Below are positions 9,997 to 19,491 of a stretch of 55,985 nt of DNA, in pieces. The DNA comes from Bacteroidales bacterium (GTDB lineage: Bacteria > Bacteroidota > Bacteroidia > Bacteroidales > VadinHA17). A program made the translations under genes and the position numbers. Every line of letters begins with the position of its first letter. Within the stretch, counting starts at the first letter, position 1. The stretch spans positions 1 to 55,985 of the forward strand of contig JANYJP010000048.1 in assembly GCA_025358455.1 (NCBI GenBank), read 5' to 3'. The notes under the pieces are model-generated. The model did no database searches, was not told the origin of the DNA, and saw nothing but the letters and a program-made list of their open reading frames with translations.

Positions 9997-11301
9997 TCAT
10001 TTTTTTCTGAAAAAAATCCTTATTGGCACACCTGTAAACTCAAATTTTTCCCTCATCCTGTTCTCAAGATATCTTTTATATGGATCCTTAACATACTGGG
10101 GAAGGTTGCAGAAGAATGCAAAAGCCGGAGTGTAAATAGGCAATTGCGTTACATATTTGATCTTTACATATTTTCCTTTTAATGCCGGAGGAGGATTGTT
10201 TTTTACCACCTGGAGCATTACCTCATTTAATTCAGACGTGCTTATTTTTCTGCTTCTGTTCAGGTTAACCTGCTCAACCAGTTCGAGGACTTTATGAATT
10301 CGCTGTTTATTAATTGCCGATATAAAAAGAATTGGGTAATCGGTGAAAGGGGCAGTTTTTTCCCTGATATCCTTCTCAATGGCAATGGTGGTATTATTTT
10401 CTTTTTCTATAAGATCCCATTTATTCACCAGAACAATCATGCCTTTGTTGTTCTTCTGGATAAGCGACATTATATTAAGATCCTGTGATTCAATTCCTCT
10501 GGTTGCATCGATGAGTAAAAGACAGATATCTGAATTTTCTATAGTTTTTACGGCTCTCATTACCGAATAGAACTCAATATCTTCACTGACTTTCCCTTTC
10601 TTTCTTAAGCCTGCAGTATCGACAAGAAGAAAATCGTGCTGAAATTTATTATACCTTGTATAGATTGAATCACGGGTAGTTCCGGCCACTGGGGTTACAA
10701 TATTCCTTTCTTCTCCGAGAAGTGAATTTACAAGTGATGACTTGCCGACATTTGGGCGACCAACTATTGCTATTCTCGGGAGGTCAGGGACTTGTCCCGG
10801 CTCTTCGGCAGGCAGATTCTTCACTACCTCATCGAGAAGCTCTCCCGTTCCACTTCCATTCATTGAGCTTAACGGGAAGTAATCACCGAGACCAAGATTA
10901 TAAAACTCGGTTGCATACATAAGCCTTTCACCATTATCGACCTTGTTTACAACAACTATTACTTTCTTGTCAACTCTTCTGAGGAGAGAAGCCACGGATG
11001 CATCCAGATCATGAATGCCGGTAGTAACATCTACCATAAACAAAATAACATCCGACTCTTCTATGGCCAGCAGAACCTGTTTATTTATCTCCTCTTCAAA
11101 AATGTCATCGGAATTCTGAACGTATCCGCCGGTATCAATCACTGAGAACTCAATTCCATTCCAATGCGACATTCCATAGTTGCGATCGCGGGTAACGCCG
11201 CTTATTTCATCAACAATAGCTTCCCGTGTTTCGGTCAGCCGGTTGAAAAGTGTCGATTTCCCAACATTGGGTCTGCCTACTATTGCAACTATTCTGCTCA
11301 T
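9997..11301 (-). CDS. der: Ribosome-assembly GTPase Der (EngA), two G domains
   Basis: 434 residues, usual family length. Two tandem GTPase domains: the first with [12 protein letters not shown] (residue about 8), DTGGYV and NKVD; the second with [12 protein letters not shown] (about 180), [10 protein letters not shown] and NKWD. A C-terminal KH-like domain (about 350-434) ends IRIFFRKK. Der is an essential GTPase in 50S subunit maturation. It is encoded just downstream of era on the same strand (18 bp gap), so two ribosome-assembly GTPases and an rRNA pseudouridine synthase form one likely operon. Confidence 0.97.
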   Translation of the reverse strand: MSRIVAIVGRPNVGKSTLFNRLTETREAIVDEISGVTRDRNYGMSHWNGIEFSVIDTGGYVQNSDDIFEEEINKQVLLAIEESDVILFMVDVTTGIHDLDASVASLLRRVDKKVIVVVNKVDNGERLMYATEFYNLGLGDYFPLSSMNGSGTGELLDEVVKNLPAEEPGQVPDLPRIAIVGRPNVGKSSLVNSLLGEERNIVTPVAGTTRDSIYTRYNKFQHDFLLVDTAGLRKKGKVSEDIEFYSVMRAVKTIENSDICLLLIDATRGIESQDLNIMSLIQKNNKGMIVLVNKWDLIEKENNTTIAIEKDIREKTAPFTDYPILFISAINKQRIHKVLELVEQVNLNRSRKISTSELNEVMLQVVKNNPPPALKGKYVKIKYVTQLPIYTPAFAFFCNLPQYVKDPYKRYLENRMREKFEFTGVPIRIFFRKK

Positions 11302-11319
11302 AACTGTTTTTAAAAATAT

Positions 11320-12198
11320 TTATTGGTAGCCAAATCTTTTCAGAGCCAGTGGCTTATCTCTCCAGTCCTTGGTGACTTTTACATACAACTCAAGAAAGAC
11401 CTTCTTCTTGAAAAAATCTTCCATATCATGCCTGGCTTCAGTTCCCACCCTTTTTAACATCAATCCCTTGTGTCCGATTATAATTCCTTTCTGACTGTCG
11501 CGGGTAACATGTATGAGGGCTCTTATTTTAATTATACTCTTTTCATCTTTAAAGCTCTCTATCTCTATTTCAACTGAATAGGGGATTTCTTTTTTATAAT
11601 TTATCAGTATCTTTTCCCGTATTATCTCAGAAGCAAAAAAACGTTCATACTTGTCTGTCAGCTGGTCTTTCGGAAAAAACGGCGGACTTTCCGGCAGCTT
11701 ATCAAGTATTGCATTCAGTAGGGAGGTCAGATTGAAATTTTTAAGACCCGAAACCGGGATTACAGGTGATCCGGGAAATGCACTATACCATGCTTCAACA
11801 ACTTTTTCCAGATCATCCTGGTTTGTGAGGTCAACCTTATTTACTGCAATTATTACAGGAATTCCCGACTCTTTAATCCTGTCAATATAATCGCCTTCAA
11901 AAGCACGTTTTTCATTTACATCGGTAATATACAGGATCATATCAGCGTCAGAAAGAGCAGTGTTAACAAAGTTCATCATTGTCTCCTGAAGCTTATATTG
12001 TGGCTTAAGTATCCCAGGGGTATCTGAATAGACGATTTGAAAATCCTCGCCGTTTACGATCCCCATTATGCGATGACGGGTAGTCTGGGCTTTCGCTGTA
12101 ATAATAGAAAGCTTTTCGCCTACAAGAGCATTCATAATTGTCGATTTCCCGACATTGGGGTTTCCCAGAATATTTACAAAACCTGACTTGTGGTTCAT
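11320..12198 (-). CDS. era: GTPase Era
   Basis: 292 residues. N-terminal GTPase domain with GNPNVGKSTIMNAL (about 12-25), the TTRHR switch region, DTPGIL and NKVD. The C-terminal KH RNA-binding domain (about 205-292) contains the conserved KGIIIGHKGLMLKRVG and ends with the typical WRDKPLALKRFGY. Era binds 16S rRNA near its 3' end during 30S maturation. It lies between the pseudouridine synthase (9 bp upstream) and der; the tight spacing supports one transcript. Confidence 0.97.
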   Translation of the reverse strand: MNHKSGFVNILGNPNVGKSTIMNALVGEKLSIITAKAQTTRHRIMGIVNGEDFQIVYSDTPGILKPQYKLQETMMNFVNTALSDADMILYITDVNEKRAFEGDYIDRIKESGIPVIIAVNKVDLTNQDDLEKVVEAWYSAFPGSPVIPVSGLKNFNLTSLLNAILDKLPESPPFFPKDQLTDKYERFFASEIIREKILINYKKEIPYSVEIEIESFKDEKSIIKIRALIHVTRDSQKGIIIGHKGLMLKRVGTEARHDMEDFFKKKVFLELYVKVTKDWRDKPLALKRFGYQ

Positions 12199-12207
12199 CT
12201 CCTTAAA

Positions 12208-13098
12208 TTAAAAAATTCCACGTTTAAGCATAGTTACCTCTTTGTCAGTAAGAAACCGCCACTTCCCGCGCTGGACATTCTTTTTTGTAAGTCCGGCAAA
12301 ATATACTCTGTCGAGTTTCTTTACCTTGTATCCAAGTGTCTCAAACATCCTCCTGACTACTCTGTTCTGTCCCGAATGAAGCTCTATGCCAATCTGGCTT
12401 TTATCGTCAGCGTCTGCATAGGACACTGCATCGGCAACCACCGTAAGGCCGTCAAGCTCGATTCCTTCTGTTAATTTAAAAAGATCGTTTTTTGTTACAG
12501 GATTATCGAGAAATACGTGATAGATCTTTTTCCTCTTATATTTTGGATGGGTGAGTTTTCCTGCAAGGTCGCCATCGTTGGTAAGCAGAAGTACTCCGGT
12601 TGTAGCCTTATCCAGTCTGCCTACAGGATATACTCTTTCGGTACATTCTTTTCCGATAAGATCAAGCACCGTATGCTCCGCGTGCGGATCTTCAACCGTG
12701 GTAACATAATCTTTCGGCTTATTCATTAAAATATATACCTTTTTCTCTGCAGATAGTCTTTTATTCTTAAACCTTACATCATCATCATAAATGACTTTTG
12801 TCCCCAGATCGGTTACCATCTTCCCGTTCACTGTAATCAGTCCGTTTTTGATATGCTCGTCGGCATCTCTCCTGGAGCAAACACCGCTATTGGCAATAAA
12901 CCTGTTAAGCCTGATTGGTGTTTGTTTGTCCTGTCCCGGTGCAGGTTTTCCCGCAGACTTCCGGTTTCCCGCTTGTTTCCCCTTTAATTTATCAAACACC
13001 GAAGCGGGAGAATCATCCGTCTTCTCACTCTTCCTGTTTTTCACCTGTGGCTTTTCAAATTTTGCAAACGGCCTTTCTGCAGGTTTTCGGTTCTCCAT
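12208..13098 (-). CDS. rRNA pseudouridine synthase (RsuA/RluB family)
   Basis: 296 residues. The first ~65 residues are a Lys/Pro-rich basic extension common in Bacteroidota members and probably disordered. An S4 RNA-binding domain follows (about 66-110: IRLNRFIANSGVCSRRDADE), then the catalytic domain with the family motif GRLDKATTGVLLLTNDGDLA, in which the Asp of GRLDKAT is catalytic. It isomerises uridine in ribosomal RNA; the exact site (RluB-, RluE- or RsuA-like) cannot be fixed by reading, although length and extension favour RluB. First gene of the leftward group; a minus-strand -7 box TACCTTTG lies at 13119-13126. Confidence 0.92.
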   Translation of the reverse strand: MENRKPAERPFAKFEKPQVKNRKSEKTDDSPASVFDKLKGKQAGNRKSAGKPAPGQDKQTPIRLNRFIANSGVCSRRDADEHIKNGLITVNGKMVTDLGTKVIYDDDVRFKNKRLSAEKKVYILMNKPKDYVTTVEDPHAEHTVLDLIGKECTERVYPVGRLDKATTGVLLLTNDGDLAGKLTHPKYKRKKIYHVFLDNPVTKNDLFKLTEGIELDGLTVVADAVSYADADDKSQIGIELHSGQNRVVRRMFETLGYKVKKLDRVYFAGLTKKNVQRGKWRFLTDKEVTMLKRGIF

Positions 13099-13144
13099 AT
13101 CAATTAATTATCAGGGTGCAAAGGTACTATTTATTTGGCGATAT

Positions 13145-13173
13145 TTTGATTTGGGGTTTTTTTTGCACCTTTG
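13145..13173 (+). promoter_or_regulatory. Predicted promoter of glmM
   Basis: TTTTG at 13145-13148 (-33 type) is followed after 17 bases by CACCTTTG at 13166-13173, one mismatch from the Bacteroidota -7 consensus TAnnTTTG. Transcription would then begin near 13180, after the ATG at 13175, which supports the ATG at 13196 as the glmM start. The opposite strand carries TACCTTTG at 13119-13126 for the divergent pseudouridine synthase gene. Confidence 0.42.
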
Positions 13174-13195
13174 TATGACTGTAAATTTAATCTTC

Positions 13196-14578
13196 ATGGC
13201 ACTAATAAAATCGATATCAGGTATAAGAGGCACCATAGGTGGAAAACCTGGCGAATGCCTTTCCCCTGTTGATATTGTAAAATTCGCAGCTGCCTTCGGA
13301 ACTTGGGTTCAGAAAAGAAACAAAACCAAAAGTTTAAGAGTGGTTATCGGACGCGATGCGCGAAAATCAGGTAGCATGGTCAACAATCTGGTGATTACTA
13401 CCCTGAGAAACCTTGGAATACATGTAACTGACCTGGGGATGGCAACAACTCCGACAGTTGAGCTGGCGGTTACAGGCCTTAAGGCTGATGGCGGAATAAT
13501 AATAACCGCAAGTCATAATCCCGCCGAATGGAATGCCCTTAAATTGCTTAATGAGGATGGTGAATTTCTTTCATCAGACGAAGGAATGAAGGTTTTGGAT
13601 ATTGCTGCCAATGAAGATTTTGTATTTGTTTCGAACGATCTTACCGGATCACTGGAATCAGATGGTACCTGGGGAGCAAAACATATAGATCAGATCCTTA
13701 ATTTAAAACTTGTTGATATTAAGGCAATTAAAGCTGCCCATTTTACAGTGGCTATAGATTGCATTAACTCGGTGGGTGGAATAATTCTTCCTCAGTTGTT
13801 AAGAGCTCTTGGTGTTGAAAATATAATTGAGATGAACACAACACCTGACGGTAATTTTGCGCATAACCCTGAACCCCTTCCTGAAAACCTCAAAGGTATA
13901 TCTGAACTTGTTGTAAAAGGGAAAGCAGATATAGGTATAGTAGTTGATCCTGATGTTGATCGTCTTGCTTTTGTCTGCGAAGATGGGAAAATGTTCGGGG
14001 AAGAATATACCCTGGTTGCGGTCTCTGATTACATACTGAAAAACACACCGGGTAACACCGTGTCAAACCTTTCCTCTACCAGAGCATTGAGCGATGTAAC
14101 AGCTAAATATGGTTTCAAACGGTATGCCTCTGCAGTGGGCGAGGTCAATGTGGTTGAAGAGATGAAGAAAAGAAATGCTGTTATAGGCGGGGAAGGTAAC
14201 GGAGGTGTTATTTATCCTGAACTTCATTATGGCCGCGATGCCCTGGCCGGAACAGCTCTTTTCCTGTCAAGCTTAGCGAAAAGTGAACTGAAATGTTCTG
14301 CATTGCTTAAGCTTTTTCCTGCATATGTCATTGCAAAAAAGAAACTTACCCTGTCGCAGACAGACGATTTCAGCAATATCATTGATGAAGTTAAAAAACA
14401 ATTTAAAGGGCATACATTCGACGAGAGAGATGGATTGTGGATTGAACATCAGTATGGATGGGTACAGGTCAGGAAATCAAACACAGAACCAATAATGAGG
14501 GTCTATGCAGAAGGTAGAACATCCCTCGAAGCCGGAAATCTGGCAGACAGCGTGATCGCAGTTGTTAAAAAACCCTAA
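13196..14578 (+). CDS. glmM: Phosphoglucosamine mutase-like phosphohexomutase
   Basis: 460 residues from the ATG at 13196 (MALIKSISGIRGTIGG). The open frame extends about 400 bases further 5' but that part overlaps the divergent pseudouridine synthase and is not convincing protein. Alpha-D-phosphohexomutase domains are all present: the active-site phosphoserine loop TASHNPAEWNALKLL (about 100), the metal loop DPDVDRLAF (about 247), the sugar loop GEGNGGVIYPELHYGRDA (about 333) and the phosphate loop RKSNTEPIMRVYAEG (about 425). In Bacteroidota these proteins are taken to convert glucosamine-6-phosphate to glucosamine-1-phosphate for peptidoglycan and LPS synthesis; phosphomannomutase or phosphoglucomutase activity is a possible alternative. 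Confidence 0.92.
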   Translation: MALIKSISGIRGTIGGKPGECLSPVDIVKFAAAFGTWVQKRNKTKSLRVVIGRDARKSGSMVNNLVITTLRNLGIHVTDLGMATTPTVELAVTGLKADGGIIITASHNPAEWNALKLLNEDGEFLSSDEGMKVLDIAANEDFVFVSNDLTGSLESDGTWGAKHIDQILNLKLVDIKAIKAAHFTVAIDCINSVGGIILPQLLRALGVENIIEMNTTPDGNFAHNPEPLPENLKGISELVVKGKADIGIVVDPDVDRLAFVCEDGKMFGEEYTLVAVSDYILKNTPGNTVSNLSSTRALSDVTAKYGFKRYASAVGEVNVVEEMKKRNAVIGGEGNGGVIYPELHYGRDALAGTALFLSSLAKSELKCSALLKLFPAYVIAKKKLTLSQTDDFSNIIDEVKKQFKGHTFDERDGLWIEHQYGWVQVRKSNTEPIMRVYAEGRTSLEAGNLADSVIAVVKKP

Positions 14579-14809
14579 TTTCCTTTAATTTTTTTCCGTG
14601 TTCCGGAATAAATCAGGTTGAATGGGTGTCTTAAACTTATAAAGGCAACAATGTATTGATGTTAAATATTGTTAATGAATTACAAAGGATAACCCTTTTT
14701 GATACTTTTGCCCCTGATTTTTTTGAATCTATTTATTATTACAGTTATAGATGAACAAAGTTTTGGTAATCCGGAACGAGCTTCATCAGACCATTAAATT
14801 CAATTATTT

Positions 14810-16378
14810 ATGATGAAAAGAACAATTATTATTTCAGGAATTATTGTGGTTGCTGCAATCATAATCCTGATTATCATCACCAGGGTAACCTCAAAAAAAG
14901 ACGTAGGCAATCTGTATTCCAGAACTGAGAAAGGCGGGTTTGATATTGTTGTTACCACAACGGGTGAATTGCAGGCAAAAAAATCAACCGATATTGTTGG
15001 TCCTGATTTTACCCAGAGCAGAGGTATCAGAGTAATGGATATAAAAATTACAGATATAGTTCCTGAAGGGACGGAAGTTAAACAAGGTGATTATGTTGCC
15101 ACACTTGACAGAACAGCTTTTGATAACAGCCTTAAGGATGAAAAAGAACGACTGGTAACATTTGAAACTAACCTTGAGATGAAAATTCTGGATACTGCAG
15201 TAACACTCAGTAATTTAAGAGATAATATTAAAAATCTGAGGTTTGCAGTTGAAGAGGCTGCGATAACACTTCAGCAATCTAAATATGAACCACCTACAAC
15301 CATTCGTCAGGCAGAGATCTCGCTCGATAAGGCAAACCGCACCCTCGAACAATCGATAAGGGGTTATTCCTTAAAAGTAGAACAGGCAAAATCAGATATG
15401 CGGACTAATAAGACCAATGTTTCTGAAGAAACTGAGAGAGTTGGTGACCTTGAAACGGTTCTGTCAAAGTTCATAATTAAGGCTCCTTCTGATGGTATGA
15501 TCATTTATAAGAGAGACAGGATGGGGGCCAAGAGAAAACTGGGATCTTCAATAAATCCATGGGACAATGTTGTTGCCACTCTACCTGATATGTCTTCAAT
15601 GATCTCGAAAACTTATGTTAACGAGATTGATGTAAGTAAAGTCAAAGCAGGGCAGAAAGTTGAAATTGTGGTTGATGCCTTCCCTGAAAAATCATATACC
15701 GGACAGGTAACAAGTGTTGCAAACATTGGGGAGCAGTTACCAAATGCTGACGCAAAGGTGTTTGAAGTTCTTGTAGACGTTAACGAATCGGACCCGATTT
15801 TGAGACCTTCGATGACCACAGGAAATAAGATAATTACAAAAACCCTTGACGATGTTACTTATGTTCCGCTCGAAAGTGTACAGGCGGGCGCTGACAGTAT
15901 TCCTTTTGTTTATCAGAAGAACGGAATGAAGCAGATAGTAGTTCTTGGTGAATCAAATGAAAACAATGTTGTTATTGAACAGGGCCTTGCAGAAGGCATC
16001 CAGATCTATCTCAGTACCCCTGCAAAAGCTGAGAGTTTTAAGCTGATCGGTGAAGAGTTAGTATCAGTAATAAAAGAACGTGAGAAAGCTAAGAAGGCAG
16101 AGGAATTGCATATAAGAGCGGAAGCAGAAAAAGCCAGAGCTGAAAGAGGAACCGGAATGATGGGACCTGGTGGAATGGACGGCGGAGGCAGAATGAATAT
16201 GACTCCTGAAATGATGCAGAGATTCCAGAAAATGAGAGGCGGCCAGGCCGGTGCAAATGGCCAGCAAGGAGACACTTCAGCAATGCGCAGAAATAAAATA
16301 CCGGCTGGTCAGCAGAGAAATCCGCAGAATGCTGAAGCACCTTCTCAGGCTCCGAAACAGACACCAGTTAAGAAATAA
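14810..16378 (+). CDS. MacA-like periplasmic adaptor (membrane fusion protein)
   Basis: 522 residues. One N-terminal membrane anchor (about 5-25), a biotinyl-lipoyl-like segment around the internal repeat GELQAKKSTDIVGPD, a long helical hairpin (about 100-215) and beta-barrel segments with the HlyD-type stretch KAGQKVEIVVDAFP. The C-terminus from about residue 440 is an unusual Met/Gly/Gln-rich tail (GTGMMGPGGMDGGG), likely disordered. It bridges an inner-membrane transporter and an outer-membrane TolC channel. It is followed by an FtsX/MacB permease (17 bp) and a TolC gene, so it belongs to a MacAB-type tripartite exporter; substrate unknown. Confidence 0.87.
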   Translation: MMKRTIIISGIIVVAAIIILIIITRVTSKKDVGNLYSRTEKGGFDIVVTTTGELQAKKSTDIVGPDFTQSRGIRVMDIKITDIVPEGTEVKQGDYVATLDRTAFDNSLKDEKERLVTFETNLEMKILDTAVTLSNLRDNIKNLRFAVEEAAITLQQSKYEPPTTIRQAEISLDKANRTLEQSIRGYSLKVEQAKSDMRTNKTNVSEETERVGDLETVLSKFIIKAPSDGMIIYKRDRMGAKRKLGSSINPWDNVVATLPDMSSMISKTYVNEIDVSKVKAGQKVEIVVDAFPEKSYTGQVTSVANIGEQLPNADAKVFEVLVDVNESDPILRPSMTTGNKIITKTLDDVTYVPLESVQAGADSIPFVYQKNGMKQIVVLGESNENNVVIEQGLAEGIQIYLSTPAKAESFKLIGEELVSVIKEREKAKKAEELHIRAEAEKARAERGTGMMGPGGMDGGGRMNMTPEMMQRFQKMRGGQAGANGQQGDTSAMRRNKIPAGQQRNPQNAEAPSQAPKQTPVKK

Positions 16379-16395
16379 AATAATCAGAAATTAAT

Positions 16396-17781
16396 ATGTT
16401 TAAATTTATATTAAGATATTTCCACGATATTGAAATTGCCGTTGAATCAATTGTTTCCAACAAGCTTAAATCTATGCTTACCGCGCTCGGAATTATTTTC
16501 GGGGTGGCAGCTGTAATTGCCATGCTTGCAATAGGTAAGGGTGCGAAACAGGAGATTATGGAACAGATGAAAATGGTAGGGGTAAACAATATTCTTATCA
16601 ACCCGGTAATTCCCGACAAAACTTCATCGACGGAAACGGGTGAGAAACAGCAGAAGAAATTCTCAAGAGGGTTAAATCTTCTTGATGTGGATGCGATCAG
16701 AGAAACATTGCCTTCAGTAAAAAGGATCAGTCCTGAAATATCTTTTAATTCGACTGCAATGCTTAACGGGGTGAAATATTCCGCCAAGCTTGTTGGGGTT
16801 TCAAATGATTATTTTTATCTGTATAACCTGCCCCTGGTCGGTGGTGGTTTCTTTAATTCTTATCAGGAAGAAAATGGTATTCAGGTATGTATAATCGGTG
16901 CAAATATCAGGGCGAAATTCTTTAGTAAGGTGGACCCTCTTGGTCAGTATATCAAATTTAATGGGATATGGCTGAAAGTTATCGGGGTTCTTCAGAAAAC
17001 AAATGTGAATCTGACAGGCTTTGAAGAAAAGGGAGTTAATGTTTATAATGATAATATTTATATTCCTATTCAGACAATGCTCTTAAGATATCAGAACAGG
17101 GCGCTTCTTAATACAAAACTTGTTTCAGAAGCCACTTCAGTTCAGTTCTTCGGAGGCGGTGGTGGCGGAGGCGGTATGTCGAGGGTTGTAGTAAGCGGTT
17201 CTGATGCTTCAGCAGATGTTGAGACCAATTATAACCAGCTCGACCGGATTGTGGTACAGGTAGCTGAAACTGAACAGCTTAATCCAACTACTGAAATTCT
17301 CAGCCGTATGTTAACACGAAGACATAGCGGTGTGAAAGACTTCGAGATAACAGTACCTGAATTACTTCTTAAACAACAACAACGAACAAAAGATATTTTT
17401 AATGTTGTACTGGGGGCAATTGCCAGCATTTCGCTTATTGTAGGAGGAATCGGCATTATGAACATTATGTTCGCCTCGGTTATGGAAAGAATAAAGGAGA
17501 TTGGTACAAGAATGGCAATTGGTGCGAAGAAAATGGATATAGTTGTACAATTTCTGGCAGAAGCAGTATTGATTAGTGTTACAGGAGGTTTTATCGGAGT
17601 TTTCTTCGGAGTGATAATGGCAAAACTTATAGAGCAGATAGCAGGGATAATGACTATTGTCTCCTTCTTCTCGGTTTTTATTGCTTTCGGAGTTTCTGCC
17701 GCAGTAGGAGTTATATTCGGTTATTCACCTGCCAAGAGAGCATCTGAAAGGGATCCTATCGAATCATTGAGATATGAATAA
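16396..17781 (+). CDS. MacB-type ABC transporter permease (FtsX family)
   Basis: 461 residues. Starts with a short amphipathic stretch and the family motif NKLKSMLTALGIIFGVAAVIAMLAIGKGA (TM1), a periplasmic MacB_PCD domain (about 55-320), then three membrane helices with GGIGIMNIMFASVMERIKEIGTRMAIGA (about 350-380) and the end PAKRASERDPIESLRYE, all diagnostic. There is no nucleotide-binding domain in this protein, unlike E. coli MacB, so a separate ATPase is needed. A glycine run of eight residues (about 253-260) interrupts the periplasmic domain. It overlaps the TolC gene by 8 bp. Confidence 0.9.
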   Translation: MFKFILRYFHDIEIAVESIVSNKLKSMLTALGIIFGVAAVIAMLAIGKGAKQEIMEQMKMVGVNNILINPVIPDKTSSTETGEKQQKKFSRGLNLLDVDAIRETLPSVKRISPEISFNSTAMLNGVKYSAKLVGVSNDYFYLYNLPLVGGGFFNSYQEENGIQVCIIGANIRAKFFSKVDPLGQYIKFNGIWLKVIGVLQKTNVNLTGFEEKGVNVYNDNIYIPIQTMLLRYQNRALLNTKLVSEATSVQFFGGGGGGGGMSRVVVSGSDASADVETNYNQLDRIVVQVAETEQLNPTTEILSRMLTRRHSGVKDFEITVPELLLKQQQRTKDIFNVVLGAIASISLIVGGIGIMNIMFASVMERIKEIGTRMAIGAKKMDIVVQFLAEAVLISVTGGFIGVFFGVIMAKLIEQIAGIMTIVSFFSVFIAFGVSAAVGVIFGYSPAKRASERDPIESLRYE

Positions 17782-19282
17782 ATTATTAAAAATGAAGAAA
17801 TTACTTATATTTTACATTATCCCGGTGCTGTTTATTTCAGCTAATAAAATCTGTGCACAGGAAGTTAAAAAACTTACATTCGAGGAAGTTATTCAAATTT
17901 CTGAGGAGCAATCACCGCAGGCTTTGATGGCTAAACACAGGTACCGTTCCAGCTACTGGCAGTTCAGGTCTTACCAGGCTCAGTTCAGGCCATCCCTCAC
18001 ACTCACAGGTACTACCCCTGATTATAGTATAGCCTATGATAAACAATACAGTTACATTGATAGTGCATATCACTATGTGTCAAGCAATACAATGAGCAAC
18101 CTTGGATCTTTGGCATTAACTCAAAGTATCGGATTGACAGGAACTACTATAGCATTGCAATCCGACTTAACCCTTTTTAATGATTTTGCCGCCAATGCAA
18201 GAGATCCCCGAAAATATATTACTTCGCCAATCAGTATTGGGATAACTCAGCCTATAAGAAAGTATAATACCTTAAAATGGCAGAAGAAAACTGAACCGCT
18301 TAGATTTAATGCCGCGAAAAAGACTTTTCTTTCAAATATTGAGGGTGTTCATTCGAATGCTGTTCAGAACTTCTTTTCTCTGGCTCTGGCGCAGATAAAC
18401 AAGCAGATATCAGAGATGAACTATTCGAATGCCGACACACTTTACAGGATTGCAAAAGGGAGATATCAGCTGGGAACAATTGCCGAGGATGAACTTTTGC
18501 AGATGCAGCTCTCATGGCTTAATGCTGAAACGGCAAGAAAGCAGGCTGTTATGAACCTACGCGACAGACAGATCAGACTCAGATCATTTCTGGGCTATAA
18601 TGAGAATGTAACACTTGAGCTTATTTTACCAATCAACATTCCGGATCTTCAGGTAAGTGAGAGCGAGGTACTTGACCTTGCCATGGCAAACAATCCTGAT
18701 ATACTGAACCAACAGCTCAGTCTTCTCAACGCTCAAAGCAGTGTTGCACAGGCAAAAGCATCAAAAGGACTGACGGCGTCACTTACGGCATCTCTGGGTC
18801 TTCGTCAGCAGAATACCGATTTTATTCCTGCATATCAAAAGCCAAGCCAGCAGCAAAGGGTCAGGGTCGGATTTACACTGCCCATACTTGATTGGGGGCT
18901 TGGCCGCGGAAGGTATAAAATGGCTCAGTCTAATTTGGAATTGACACAGGTTACTGTAAACCAGGCATATTTGGATTTCCAGCAGAACCTTTTCCTTGAT
19001 GTTGCACAATTTAATCTTCAGAAGAGCCAGGTCGAAATTGCCGCAAAATCTGATACTGTTGCTATGAAACGTTATGAAGTTACAAAGCAGAGATTCTTAA
19101 TTGGCAAGATTGCAGTTCTTGATCTGAATGATGCCGATAGCAGAAAAGACCAGAACAAAAGAGCATATGTAATGTCACTTCAGGATTATTGGAACTATTT
19201 CTATAACCTCCGCAGTCTTACACTATTCGATTTTATAAACAGAATACCTCTTGAAACTGATTATGACAAGCTTCTTCAATAA
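17774..19282 (+). CDS. TolC family outer-membrane efflux protein
   Basis: 502 residues from 17774, overlapping the permease stop by 8 bp; the ATG at 17792 (MKKLLIFYIIPVLFIS) gives a cleaner signal peptide and is equally possible. The body has the duplicated helical-barrel pattern of TolC proteins: LTFEEVIQISEEQSPQ near the N-terminus, long helices with LGTIAEDELLQMQLSWLNAE (about 235-255), and the second repeat VLDLAMANNPDILNQQLSLL. It forms the outer-membrane exit duct for the MacA-like adaptor and the permease encoded just upstream. Confidence 0.9.
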   Translation: MNKLLKMKKLLIFYIIPVLFISANKICAQEVKKLTFEEVIQISEEQSPQALMAKHRYRSSYWQFRSYQAQFRPSLTLTGTTPDYSIAYDKQYSYIDSAYHYVSSNTMSNLGSLALTQSIGLTGTTIALQSDLTLFNDFAANARDPRKYITSPISIGITQPIRKYNTLKWQKKTEPLRFNAAKKTFLSNIEGVHSNAVQNFFSLALAQINKQISEMNYSNADTLYRIAKGRYQLGTIAEDELLQMQLSWLNAETARKQAVMNLRDRQIRLRSFLGYNENVTLELILPINIPDLQVSESEVLDLAMANNPDILNQQLSLLNAQSSVAQAKASKGLTASLTASLGLRQQNTDFIPAYQKPSQQQRVRVGFTLPILDWGLGRGRYKMAQSNLELTQVTVNQAYLDFQQNLFLDVAQFNLQKSQVEIAAKSDTVAMKRYEVTKQRFLIGKIAVLDLNDADSRKDQNKRAYVMSLQDYWNYFYNLRSLTLFDFINRIPLETDYDKLLQ

Positions 19283-19305
19283 TTGATTGTCATATATTTT
19301 TTTTA

Positions 19306-19336
19306 AGTAGAGAAGTACAATTTGTGCGTCTCTACT
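19306..19336. repeat. Long inverted repeat between the efflux operon and secDF
   Basis: AGTAGAGA at 19306-19313 pairs with TCTCTACT at 19329-19336, and inner bases GTACA/TGTGC extend the stem with one wobble pair. No T-run follows, so this is not a classical terminator. A second smaller palindrome, ACCCTC ... GGGGGT around TTTGAAA, lies just downstream at about 19346-19364. Both may be parts of a dispersed hairpin element. Confidence 0.45.
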
Positions 19337-19404
19337 CCGATAGAACCCTCTTTGAAAGGGGGTAATGATCACAAAGAAATAGCCTTCATATGATTTATTA
19401 TAGA

Positions 19405-19432
19405 TTGTTTTTGCAAAAATTTAATATCTTTG
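19405..19432 (+). promoter_or_regulatory. Predicted promoter of secDF
   Basis: TTG at 19405-19407 (-33) and TATCTTTG at 19425-19432 (-7, exact TAnnTTTG) are separated by 17 bases, the arrangement used by the Bacteroidota primary sigma factor. The ATG lies 60 bp downstream of the -7 box. Confidence 0.6.
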
Positions 19433-19491
19433 CGCCTCAATAATGAAGATTAAGAAATAAACTATCGAAATAACCCCAAAAGTACAGACAA

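Noticed and set aside
12791-13195. 5' extension of the glmM frame
   Set aside because: It overlaps the pseudouridine synthase gene in antisense, is not protein-like, and the predicted promoter lies inside it.
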